The position numbers and the translations under genes are program-made. A stretch of 43,867 bases of DNA, taken from an uncultured Luminiphilus sp. GTDB lineage: Bacteria; Pseudomonadota; Gammaproteobacteria; Pseudomonadales; Halieaceae. The DNA is taken from NCBI GenBank assembly GCA_943787485.1, contig CALSMP010000015.1, positions 1-43,867 on the forward strand, read 5' to 3'. Positions 7,599 through 15,096 of this stretch are shown here, piece by piece; the stretch's first letter is position 1; each line of letters begins with the position of its first letter. The notes under the pieces were generated by a model. The model was not told where the DNA came from. It did no database searches and saw only the letters and a list, made by a program, of their open reading frames with translations.

Positions 7599-9071
7599 CT
7601 ACAGCATGCGATCGTTCAAAGCCTGCGTAGGCCGATAGTTATTATCAAACACCGTCTCGAACAGAGCGATTTGAGACGCCGACGCCTGAATCGGTGTTTT
7701 CAGTACATGCCATCGAACGCCTTCTGTACATGGCGGCGTCGTAAGCGAACCGTTGTAGCGCCAAGCGCTCAGGTCCATCGGTAATATCCAGGACAAATTA
7801 ACCATTTGACCCGCCACCAACGTAGGATCACCCTCCTCTCTTGGCAAGTTGGCGAAGACCGGCTCGAGATCGGGGTTAAACATACCCTCCTCGATAAATG
7901 CGCCTAATACGGCCAAACCACCGTCGGCGTTGCGATGCACAATGTGCATCTCCATGCGCTCATTTGAGGCATCGAGCGTGTGCTCAGAGGCTGCGTGGAA
8001 GTGGAACTGCAATACCTCCCACTCATTGCCACCGACGGCAAGTCGACTGCCCTCCTCGTGCTCCACCTCGACCGTATGGCCGTTGTTGAAAATGACCAAA
8101 GGTGTTGATCCATAGTCAATCTCAATAACGGGCGCGAGAGGCGTGTCGATCATTGACGCAATGTCTATGGGCGACTGTTCCTGGCCCGAGCGACACGACT
8201 CGTAGTAAGGGCTTAAATCACCCCAGACGTCAGGCCCGTTCGCTGGCTCGTACCCCCAATGAACTCCATCAACCTCTCGCTCATTAAGCGCCTGCGTCGG
8301 GCGATAGTTATCATCAAAAATGCCCTCGAAAGCACCAATCTGCTCAAGCGACGCCTCGATTGGTGTGCTCAACACATGCCAAGCAACATCCTCTGAGCAC
8401 GGTGGTGTCGTCAGGGACCCGCTGTACCGCCAGGCCGCGAGCTCCTCAGGTAAAACCTCGGCCAGATTGACAGTAACGCCCGTAATTTGGGTCGGCGAAG
8501 ACAGTTCACGGGGGAGGTTGTTGAAAATCGCATCGAGTGACGCGTTGTGATCACCGGGCTCGATGACAACCCCAAGGACAGCGAGATTACCAGCTTCATC
8601 TGCGTGCACCACGTGCATTTCTAGGTCGTAAGCAGCGCCATCAAAGGTGTGTTCACTGTTTGCATGGAAATGGAACTGCACCACGTCCCACTGGTTATCG
8701 CCGACAGTGAGCGAATCGCCCTCGTGAACCTCGACCTCAATCGTGCGTCCGTTATTAAAGATAACGAGGGGCGTCTCTGAATAGTCTGGCGTTATGGCTG
8801 GAACCCGTGACGGCGGTGTCGACACATCAACGTCGATAGGGGATTGTTCGACCCCTTGCGAGCACGCAGCATATCCCTCATCTAGGGATGCCCAATTCTC
8901 AGGGCCAATATCACCGCTGTAACCCCAGTCAGGCTCGGACAATACCGGCTCTTCGGGCTCGGGCGCGATGACAACAGGTTCTTCTGCCGCACGGTTAGCA
9001 CCGTTATCACAGCCTACCAACAACACGCTCAGTGCTGCTCCTTTCCACCAATACGACCCAATCAGCTCCAC
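7599..9071 (-). CDS. Lipoprotein with two tandem alpha-carbonic anhydrase domains
   Basis: 490 residues from GTG at 9071, preceded by GGAGGGAGA. The N-terminus has a lipobox LLVGC (Cys21), so it is probably anchored to a membrane from the periplasmic side. Domain 1 (about residues 48-268) and domain 2 (about 271-490) are each a full alpha-carbonic anhydrase: EQSPID near the start, zinc ligands in QFHFHxxSEH (His134, His136 and His357, His359) and EMHxVH (His153 and His376), the SLTTPPC loop and a C-terminal NNYRPTQALN/DNYRPTQALN. A cysteine near each domain start and the one in SLTTPPC could form the usual disulfide. These enzymes interconvert CO2 and bicarbonate. Most bacterial alpha types are single-domain and about 220-250 residues, so the duplication is unusual. 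Both active sites look intact. Confidence 0.92.
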   Translation of the reverse strand: MELIGSYWWKGAALSVLLVGCDNGANRAAEEPVVIAPEPEEPVLSEPDWGYSGDIGPENWASLDEGYAACSQGVEQSPIDVDVSTPPSRVPAITPDYSETPLVIFNNGRTIEVEVHEGDSLTVGDNQWDVVQFHFHANSEHTFDGAAYDLEMHVVHADEAGNLAVLGVVIEPGDHNASLDAIFNNLPRELSSPTQITGVTVNLAEVLPEELAAWRYSGSLTTPPCSEDVAWHVLSTPIEASLEQIGAFEGIFDDNYRPTQALNEREVDGVHWGYEPANGPDVWGDLSPYYESCRSGQEQSPIDIASMIDTPLAPVIEIDYGSTPLVIFNNGHTVEVEHEEGSRLAVGGNEWEVLQFHFHAASEHTLDASNERMEMHIVHRNADGGLAVLGAFIEEGMFNPDLEPVFANLPREEGDPTLVAGQMVNLSWILPMDLSAWRYNGSLTTPPCTEGVRWHVLKTPIQASASQIALFETVFDNNYRPTQALNDRML

Positions 9072-9649
9072 ACCTATCTCCCTCCAATGTCGGTCGAGGA
9101 GTCCTCGACGTATTTAATCTGCGCAATGCATTTTCCTTGTTGCGGGTGTTTCCTCTTTCAACGCCGCTGCAGAGATATTCTTGAAAGCATCACCTATCGT
9201 TAAGTATTTAACACCGCTATCAATCTAAACTAAGCGACTTTTTGTCCAACCCCCTTGACCGTAGCACCAGTAACACGGAGGGGTGCCATGGGCATAGCAA
9301 TTCACACCAAAAGCCTTGTTAGCAAGTATGCATCCTTGACAAGTGCGGGCATAGGAGCTGGGTAACACATTCATCGACTTGTCAGTCACAGACGCGCAAG
9401 AGACCTTCCCAGTGCAGCTAGAGGCCTGTGGCCGGTACGGCCGTCAGCATAAGTCAGCGAGATCTTATGGAGGGGCATTTGTATGATTTACTCTGCGATC
9501 TATATCAGTTGGGCGATGGTAGGGACAGTCACCCCGATTGGGAATTGCACCGGGCCAGAGGAGGAAGGCAGAGGACCAATTATTGATAATTCGTTTATGA
9601 ATTATTGTTAATTGGTCTCTGATCGGAGATCTCGAAAAATGACAGAGTC
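9072..9649. other. Noncoding stretch with a large inverted repeat
   Basis: No convincing gene. It contains the upstream region of the carbonic anhydrase gene and, at 9574-9617, a 19-bp inverted repeat (GACCAATTA and ATAATTC blocks match, 16 of 19 pairs) around a 6-nt loop. The inverted repeat lies shortly before the repeated element that leads into att copy D. Confidence 0.45.
9574..9617. repeat. Imperfect 19-bp inverted repeat
   Basis: The left arm starts GACCAATTA and the right arm ends TAATTGGTC; the inner blocks ATAATTC and GAATTAT also pair, with three central mismatches. AT-rich with no T-tract, so a protein-binding or recombination-related site is more likely than a terminator. Confidence 0.6.
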
Positions 9650-9836
9650 GATTCGGCCTCAGTTCGGTGTTAGGTTGGCAAACCTTGTTATGAATCTTCG
9701 ACTTGCTGAATTCGTGTCGGCCTAACGTTCAACCGAAGTTCGGTATAGGTTCGGACTGCTTCAAATCGAAATCAGTATCCAGAAAAGACCTTACGAATCT
9801 TCCTCTTGTAAGAGTCTCGCCGGACCCTCCCCCGTC
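9650..9836. repeat. Island-end repeat R1 preceding att copy D
   Basis: Diverged copy of 12,880-13,075. Shared blocks in the same order include CTCAGTTCGGTGTTAG, CTTGTTATGAATCTTCGA, CCTTAC.AATCT and CCTCATAAT.GATTGGTC, the last running into the tRNA-like part. Both copies therefore sit immediately upstream of a tRNA 3' scar, as the distal end of related elements would. Confidence 0.7.
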
Positions 9837-9885
9837 CTCATAATCGATTGGTCCCAGGTTCAAGTCCTGGTGGGCCCACCATTTT
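9837..9885. repeat. tRNA 3'-part copy with compensated T-stem (copy D)
   Basis: CTCATAATCGATTGGTC is identical to the tRNA, but the T-stem is CCAGG...CCTGG instead of GTAGG...CCTAC. Both strands of the first two stem pairs changed together, so the stem stays paired. The acceptor strand and CCA are intact. No 5' half is present. Confidence 0.8.
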
Positions 9886-9925
9886 CTATGAAGCTGGGCC
9901 ATTTAACTTGTCAGTACTCCCTAAC

Positions 9926-10657
9926 CTATTTCTTTGCCCACAAGGCAATGTCCATCGAGCCATAGAGCCAACGGTCGAGATTCTGAAGATTCGCATCCTC
10001 CGCCTCAGGCAGTGCGCGTAAAATATGGGCCCTTCTTGGGTCAGCGACTTCCTCAAATTCAAGAGTCGACACCTCTGAAAATCCACAGTCTGCGGCCATA
10101 AACTCCATGTATTGTGGGTGTACAGGTCTAATATGAGTAGGGTCCAGGTAAAATTGGCGAGCACTTGCCCATAAGGAATAAAGGCTGGGCGTTTCTATCA
10201 GCAGTGCACCATCATTTTCGAGGATGCGGTGAGCCTCTGTGAAAATTTTGAAAAAGTAAGGCGGGTCGCAGTGTTCGATCACGTGAAAAGATGTGATCAG
10301 GTTGAGGGATGAAGAAGGAGTCTTCTTCATGTACCTCAAGATATCTGATTCGACCACTTTGTGTCCCATTTGATGGCATCGCTTGATGGCCTCTCGGTTG
10401 CTGTCAACGCCGGTTCCTGTGGACCCAAAAGACTTTAGAATATTTAAGAATTCACCGCGGCCGCAGCCAAGGTCTAAGGCCTTTATGGCTCCATGCTGAT
10501 CCTTGATCTCCTTCAGGTGACGGGAGTACCTTTGGGCGAAACGCTCTTCGATGTCCTTCTGCGAGCCTCGAAACCGATCCTCGAACCTTTGATAGAAAGC
10601 TTGCCAAGCATGGCGTTCAGGCTTTTTTTTGCGAAATTTTTGCCAGATTCCGATCAT
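9926..10657 (-). CDS. Class I SAM-dependent methyltransferase, WbdD-like
   Basis: 243 residues from ATG at 10,657, chosen because AGAGG lies 8 nt upstream; longer in-frame extensions to 10,846 have no homology-like content. Motif I is ALDLGCGRGEFLNIL, followed by GVDSNREAIKRC, an acidic ESDI, SFHVIEH (motif IV region) and LLIETPSLYS. The downstream FYLDPTHIRPVHP is typical of methyltransferases in O-antigen and polysaccharide clusters, such as the WbdD N-terminal domain. The likely role is methylation of a sugar or lipid-linked glycan in the cytoplasm; the actual acceptor is unknown. It is alone between two att-like scars with no other polysaccharide gene nearby, so it looks like transferred cargo. 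Confidence 0.85.
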   Translation of the reverse strand: MIGIWQKFRKKKPERHAWQAFYQRFEDRFRGSQKDIEERFAQRYSRHLKEIKDQHGAIKALDLGCGRGEFLNILKSFGSTGTGVDSNREAIKRCHQMGHKVVESDILRYMKKTPSSSLNLITSFHVIEHCDPPYFFKIFTEAHRILENDGALLIETPSLYSLWASARQFYLDPTHIRPVHPQYMEFMAADCGFSEVSTLEFEEVADPRRAHILRALPEAEDANLQNLDRWLYGSMDIALWAKK

Positions 10658-10975
10658 GCGTTTTTCCTCTCGATTAAGAAGCCGACAAACCGATTTATAA
10701 TCATTCTGGAGCCAATGTGGGAGTTGCCAACTACTTTTATATGGAGGACGTATACTGGGTTGGCGCGGCTTTGGCCGGCATTCTCGTTGGAGTAGTATGG
10801 AACTATGCCATAACTTCAGTCTACACATGGAAGGTTTGAACACCACACTCCATGGCTGTGCCGCCGCATTACTAATAACCCCTACTAAGGTATAGCCATT
10901 CGGCCCTTTCTACCCTGTAGCCGTTCTGTTTCAACGCATCGCTTACACGCTTGTCGCAGCGATCGCTCCGCCATT
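10658..10975. other. No recognised gene
   Basis: About 320 bp upstream of the methyltransferase gene, ending at att copy E. Open frames here have no recognisable domain. It probably contains the methyltransferase promoter. Confidence 0.4.
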
Positions 10976-11020
10976 CTCTAAATCGATTGGTCTTAGATTC
11001 AAGTCTTACTGGGCCCACCA
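10976..11020. repeat. Decayed tRNA 3'-part copy (copy E)
   Basis: AATCGATTGGTC, TTCAAGTC and ACTGGGCCCACCA match the tRNA in order, but the anticodon loop side and T-stem carry substitutions that break pairing. It lacks the 5' half and is a scar, not a tRNA. Confidence 0.75.
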
Positions 11021-11141
11021 TTCTCACTCAAGTCGCAGCAGAGACAATCGCCTTATTCCAAGCGTTTACAGCCAGGACTACTACCTCACTTGGCAAACTA
11101 ATTGGACAGCAGTAGTTTGGAGGGCTTCTGAGATGGCCCTT

Positions 11142-12746
11142 CTATTGGTCGTGCAGACTTGGATTACTGGATACTGCCGCGCTGGGCGATGCGCCTTTGT
11201 CACGCTTCATAAGATGGATTTCGATATCCCCTGTAGCGGCCGTTAGACCGTATATAAGCAAATCCTCAACGCCATCATTGTTGATATCGTGCATCAAACC
11301 TTGTATTTCGCCGCCACTCTCACTGTAGCCGGGCCAAGAACTCAAATCTTCCCAAACCAAGCTCCCATTTCCATCATTAAGATAAAGAATAGGCTTTCCA
11401 GCCTGATCAACACGGGAGTCGCGCCAAGGCTGCGTGAAGCCATACACCACAAGATCCTCCAAGCCGTCCCCATTGATGTCTCGCCCTTCATAAAAATTGT
11501 AATTCACTTCCGCTTCTTCATTAACGAGCGGACTTGGAATGCGATAGAGACCTGCATCATCATAAGAGAAAAACACCAGTGGATTGACGTTATTCCACTC
11601 GAATTCCCCTTGATCCTCACCCAACACTATAGGTTTACCGTCCGCTCGGAGGACTGCACTCATTTTTCCAACAACCATCGATTCACTTGGATCCAGAGGC
11701 GACTTCATATGACGCAAAGCCTCGATGGCTCCATCCAAATGTAATGTGCCATCTATATCAATGACGGCGCTGGTGCCAGGGTCGCCGTTCCAGTTAATGA
11801 AGCTAACCGTGCCAGCCTTCTCAATCTCATGATAGTTAATTTCTATCAACACTCCCGCTGGATCCATATAGAAAAAACGCAATAAATCGTTGCGGAAATC
11901 ACCGCGGTCAATCGAGTCTGTACCGACGACATATTTCGTGTGGATTTCATTGTCGATAGCTAACACGCCTGTCGCCCAAGGATTTATTTGGTTCTCAGGG
12001 TATTCTGCAGTCACATCAGAGAATTCGTTATTTTCAAATCTGAAGGCCTGAGAATTCCCCGTAAATGTGGCGAAAACGACATCGCTCACGCCTCGTTCGA
12101 GAGTTAAGACAACAACTGCATGACCCCAACCTCTCTCCCCCATGTTGACCACTTCATAGCTCCCCAGTCCATTGGATAGCAGCCCAGCGGGCCTTGCTCC
12201 ATTGGTCATAGGATCCTCGCCACTCCTCCCATCCTCCCAATTCATGGCAAAGAAATAATCATCGAAACCATCTTTATTAATATCGTGTGCTACATACTTT
12301 CTTGATGCGCCACCAAGCCCTATCAGTCTCTGCCCAAATACCGATTCATTGACTACTCGGTAAGAAGTTGCAGATTCACTCTGCAATGCCACTATCGCGT
12401 CAGGGGTTGGCTGATCATCGTAAACGCCGAATTCCTCCTGATCACACCAATAATGAACTATAAAATCGTCGTACTCGTCGTCATTGAGAACCGTGGGAAT
12501 CAAAAATTGTAACGATGGGTTCTCACAGGCGTCTTTAAAATAGGACTCTGGTTGTGCAATAGAGAAAGATTGTCTTCGCACCAGATCTGTCGCAGAACGC
12601 CAAATGACGGGCTTCTTTGGAGGGTTCTTGATGGATTCGAGGAGATTGCTGAAGACAGTTCCGGGACTACCGAAAGCAACACATGGACCAATTATAATTG
12701 ACCAGATGCCCACGCTTTTAGCAATTTTTTTAATTAGACGATTCAT
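11142..12746 (-). CDS. Secreted FG-GAP / VCBS repeat protein
   Basis: 534 residues from ATG at 12,746 with a GGGAG site about 11 nt upstream. The N-terminus (KIAKSVGIWSIIIGPCVAFG) is a signal peptide. Calcium-binding-type FG-GAP loops appear as DINKDGFDDYFFAM, DINGDGLEDLVVYG and DINNDGVEDLLIYG, with LNDGNGSLV-like blades between them, so a beta-propeller of the integrin-alpha N-terminal type is expected. Such proteins are extracellular or periplasmic and bind ligands or surfaces; no enzymatic domain is visible. It stands alone between att copies E and F and is likely cargo of an older element. Confidence 0.85.
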   Translation of the reverse strand: MNRLIKKIAKSVGIWSIIIGPCVAFGSPGTVFSNLLESIKNPPKKPVIWRSATDLVRRQSFSIAQPESYFKDACENPSLQFLIPTVLNDDEYDDFIVHYWCDQEEFGVYDDQPTPDAIVALQSESATSYRVVNESVFGQRLIGLGGASRKYVAHDINKDGFDDYFFAMNWEDGRSGEDPMTNGARPAGLLSNGLGSYEVVNMGERGWGHAVVVLTLERGVSDVVFATFTGNSQAFRFENNEFSDVTAEYPENQINPWATGVLAIDNEIHTKYVVGTDSIDRGDFRNDLLRFFYMDPAGVLIEINYHEIEKAGTVSFINWNGDPGTSAVIDIDGTLHLDGAIEALRHMKSPLDPSESMVVGKMSAVLRADGKPIVLGEDQGEFEWNNVNPLVFFSYDDAGLYRIPSPLVNEEAEVNYNFYEGRDINGDGLEDLVVYGFTQPWRDSRVDQAGKPILYLNDGNGSLVWEDLSSWPGYSESGGEIQGLMHDINNDGVEDLLIYGLTAATGDIEIHLMKRDKGASPSAAVSSNPSLHDQ

Positions 12747-12879
12747 TAAGATGTTACTCCCACTGTCGTGACGATATTAGCACAAGTATTTTTCCAATCT
12801 CTTTGACAAGCTCCGGCAGCACCAATATGAGTAAGGGCAGTTTTTTCTTTGCTCGGTGTCAGCGAGCATGAAGGAGCCG

Positions 12880-13075
12880 GTTCGGTCTCAGTTCGGTGTT
12901 AGCTGAAGAAGCTTGTTATGAATCTTCGATTTATTGCATTTGTGTTGGTCTGGGATTCATCCAAGGTTCGAGATAGCTTCGGTTGATAGCGGCTGATTAA
13001 TCCTAAGCAAGGAAGACTCCTTACAAATCTCCCCGTTAGCAAAGTCTGATCGAACTCTCCCAGAACCTCATAATT
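12880..13075. repeat. Island-end repeat R2 preceding att copy F
   Basis: Second, diverged copy of the repeat described at 9650. It keeps the order of conserved blocks and runs directly into the tRNA-like sequence at 13,076. Confidence 0.7.
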
Positions 13076-13235
13076 GATTGGTCGTAGATTAACGTTCTAC
13101 TGAATCCATCATTTTTCTCATGCTATTCAGCTAGTTACCTAAGGCTAAGTCCTGCTGTTTAACGCGTATGTTTCGCAGGTACAGTAGAGATAACCGTTAT
13201 GGCTACTTTCGTGAAGGTTGCCGATAAAACCTTAG
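13076..13235. repeat. Oldest tRNA/integrase-leader copy (copy F)
   Basis: A degenerate copy of about 683-840. The tRNA part is strongly decayed, but the downstream leader is well kept: CAGCTAGTTACCTAAGGCTA, then TTAACGCGT, GGTACAGTAGAG and TTATGGCTACTTTCGTGA all recur in order. This is the only scar that keeps the integrase leader, so it marks the integrase-proximal end of an element inserted earlier. Confidence 0.85.
13199..13235 (+). pseudogene. 5' remnant of a second integrase gene
   Basis: ATG at 13,199 encodes MATFVKVADKT, matching MATFVRVGDKT of the intact integrase at 800. Similarity stops after about 11 residues, where unrelated sequence and then an IS3-type remnant follow, so the second integrase is lost. 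Confidence 0.8.
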
Positions 13236-13304
13236 CGCTGTTGCCGCTCTTGTATTGGTGACCGGATGTAAATTGTCGCTGTATTGATCGTGGTGAAGTA
13301 TGAG

Positions 13305-13391
13305 CGTGATCGCTTTCCCTTGGGCGAGCAGCACATCGGCTTCACGGAGCTTATGACTGATCTCTTCGACGTTGTATTGTTTCTTTGGCAT
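13305..13391 (-). pseudogene. N-terminal fragment of an IS3-family OrfA transposase
   Basis: From ATG at 13,391, preceded by GAGGAG, the frame reads MPKKQYNVEEISHKLREADV then LLAQGKAI. This matches the start of IS3-family OrfA helix-turn-helix proteins (KK...EEI..KLREADV....GK). Similarity ends after about 28 residues and the helix-turn-helix is missing. The insertion or its deletion probably removed the neighbouring integrase copy. Confidence 0.7.
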
Positions 13392-13511
13392 GGTTCAGAT
13401 CTCCTCAATTAGCTTTTCGCCACTTTAGATCTGGGGCAGGAAGCTCAGGCTGGGTTAAGCACAGGGCGGGGTCGATACTATCTGTAGCTGAAAAAATACG
13501 GTCTTATTTTT

Positions 13512-13537
13512 AAAAGTGTGATCAAGATCACACTTTT
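13512..13537. promoter_or_regulatory. Near-ideal CRP/Vfr-type palindrome
   Basis: AAAAGTGTGATC-AA-GATCACACTTTT is a perfect 12-bp inverted repeat. Its core TGTGATCAAGATCACA (13,517-13,532) matches the CRP consensus TGTGA-N6-TCACA exactly. It lies about 210 bp upstream of the secreted-protein gene at 13,749. The 2-nt spacer makes an RNA hairpin terminator unlikely. A TATAAA-like -10 near 13,596-13,612 could give a class I arrangement, but the start site is unknown. Confidence 0.65.
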
Positions 13538-13748
13538 CTGAGCGAATCGTCAATGTTCATTGAACCGAAATCTTTCTGTTGTTTAACTGAAACCCCTTAT
13601 AAAAAGGCATAGCTGGTGCGAGCCAGTGTCGCAAAGTTACGGGTCTCTTGTTAGACAGCCGGATTGCTGAAGTGGATTTGGGATAAAAATTATTGAATTC
13701 AGCAAGCCCTCTTAGGGCTAGGTTGCATTGCAACCTTAGGAGACTTTT

Positions 13749-14612
13749 ATGAAAAATCGAACATTAATAACAGCCATCGCGCTGTCCTTTGTATCGACCT
13801 CAGTACTGGCTGCGTCTGCAAAATTTGCCGCAGTCTACAGTGAAGATCCCATTGTATCTGACAATGGCTGGGATTCAATTTCAACGTGCGAGGCCATCCT
13901 AGACAAGAACAATGCAGAGACCGGTGATACCTGCGAAGACGGGCTCGATGGAGGCAACGTCGCCACTGGAATGATCATGGCCAACATCCGGGTACCAAAT
14001 AAGAAGGAATTACTGGTAGGTTTATCCGGGTTGGTGGGTCTTTATACGGAAACAGCAGTAAGAGGTAAAAAGGGATCTACGTCATATGCCATGGCGTTCG
14101 CCGAGGGGTCTGTCGGTTTACAAGCATGCAGAGCTTCAGATAACGTTTGCTTTGCCTCCGTACCGCGAGACATTGTACTCAGTAATCGCAGGCAGGAGCT
14201 GGAAGCTACGCTCGCCGGCATCATAGAAGAATGTGTCGTCGAAATTGACTACACGGAAGTGGGTGGTGAAATTACGGAAATAGCGGGCTCGTTTGACCTC
14301 AACGATTGTACCGTTTCTCCTGAAGAGATCAGCCTGGCGGTGGAGACGTTGGCGGCCCACTCCTACAACTTCGTGTTTCCCAATTTACCCCAGGGCGACT
14401 ACAAAGTCATTGCTACCTTCAAAACCGATGCCCAGACTGAAGCAAGGGCGTACTGCGATCCTAGCAGCTCAACTTATCAATATTGCATCGTGGACGCGGA
14501 AGCATCGGCTTACGCAGAAGCTCGAGCTGTGATCAGCAAGGCGATGATGACTATCCAGCAAGTTCGTGCAGTCAAGGGTTCACTCGATATGGAATTGCTG
14601 GTGATCGAATAG
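13749..14612 (+). CDS. Secreted protein of unknown function
   Basis: 287 residues from ATG at 13,749 with AGGAG 7 nt upstream. A clear signal peptide (LITAIALSFVSTSVLAAS) predicts export. The mature part has several cysteines (STCEAIL, GDTCEDG, LQACRASDNVC, EECVV, NDCTV, ARAYCDPSSSTYQYC) that could form disulfides in the periplasm. The end alternates acidic and hydrophobic residues with no membrane segment. I recognise no domain. It stands alone, has a strong terminator 28 bp after its stop, and has the CRP-type palindrome upstream, so a cAMP-responsive secreted protein is an inference from context. Confidence 0.8.
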   Translation: MKNRTLITAIALSFVSTSVLAASAKFAAVYSEDPIVSDNGWDSISTCEAILDKNNAETGDTCEDGLDGGNVATGMIMANIRVPNKKELLVGLSGLVGLYTETAVRGKKGSTSYAMAFAEGSVGLQACRASDNVCFASVPRDIVLSNRRQELEATLAGIIEECVVEIDYTEVGGEITEIAGSFDLNDCTVSPEEISLAVETLAAHSYNFVFPNLPQGDYKVIATFKTDAQTEARAYCDPSSSTYQYCIVDAEASAYAEARAVISKAMMTIQQVRAVKGSLDMELLVIE

Positions 14613-14639
14613 TTCGGTTTCGTTTTCTCTCAAACAGCG

Positions 14640-14670
14640 GCCCCACCAAAACGGTGGGGCTGAATTTATT
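14640..14670 (+). terminator. Rho-independent terminator
   Basis: GCCCCACC (14,640-14,647) pairs with GGTGGGGC (14,653-14,660) around AAAAC, followed by TGAATTTATT. It begins 28 bp after the stop of the secreted-protein gene. Confidence 0.8.
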
Positions 14671-14754
14671 CAGCAGTTTCGACAACCACAATAGCTGGGC
14701 AACCAGTAATAAGAACCGCAGACCTCCATCGACAAGCAGTTGGAAACCGCCGGC

Positions 14755-14798
14755 CTAGCCCTTTACCAGTACTAGCCCTTTACCAGTACTAGCCCTGC
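14755..14798. repeat. 17-bp tandem repeat, about 2.6 units
   Basis: CTAGCCCTTTACCAGTA is repeated at 14,755 and 14,772 and begun a third time at 14,789. It lies in a gene-free stretch (14,671-15,096) in which nothing else is recognised. Confidence 0.85.
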
Positions 14799-15096
14799 CT
14801 CCAAATTGGACCAGTTAATGCAGGCAGGTCAGCCTCACGAATGTGCATAGACTAGTATTCCAGAATGCGTGAGAATCGGCTGTCCAAGACCGAATGTGAC
14901 TATTAAAACGCAGCTGGAAATAACCAGCCGAAATTGGCAAGGGCCGACACCCGCAACGACACGCTCGCTGTATCCATGTCACCAGCTAGCGGATTACATC
15001 GATGGGGGTGAGGACAATCGAGCGGCCAACTGTTGCTCACAATGGCGCGCTCTAATGGCCATTACCGGCAGCACTCCACACAAAAGGAAACACACC

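Noticed and set aside
9288..9365. 25-residue frame with a good ribosome site, faintly like a flagellin N-terminus
   Set aside because: Too short and too weak a match (only scattered I.T..SL positions); it stops at once and no flagellar gene is near.
13512..13537. Terminator hairpin
   Set aside because: The loop would be only 2 nt and no T-tract follows; the exact TGTGA-N6-TCACA core fits a CRP operator better.
14869..15096. N-terminal extension of the SDR protein
   Set aside because: The extension has no Rossmann-fold content, while the ATG at 15,097 has AAGGAAA at good distance and gives the normal family length.
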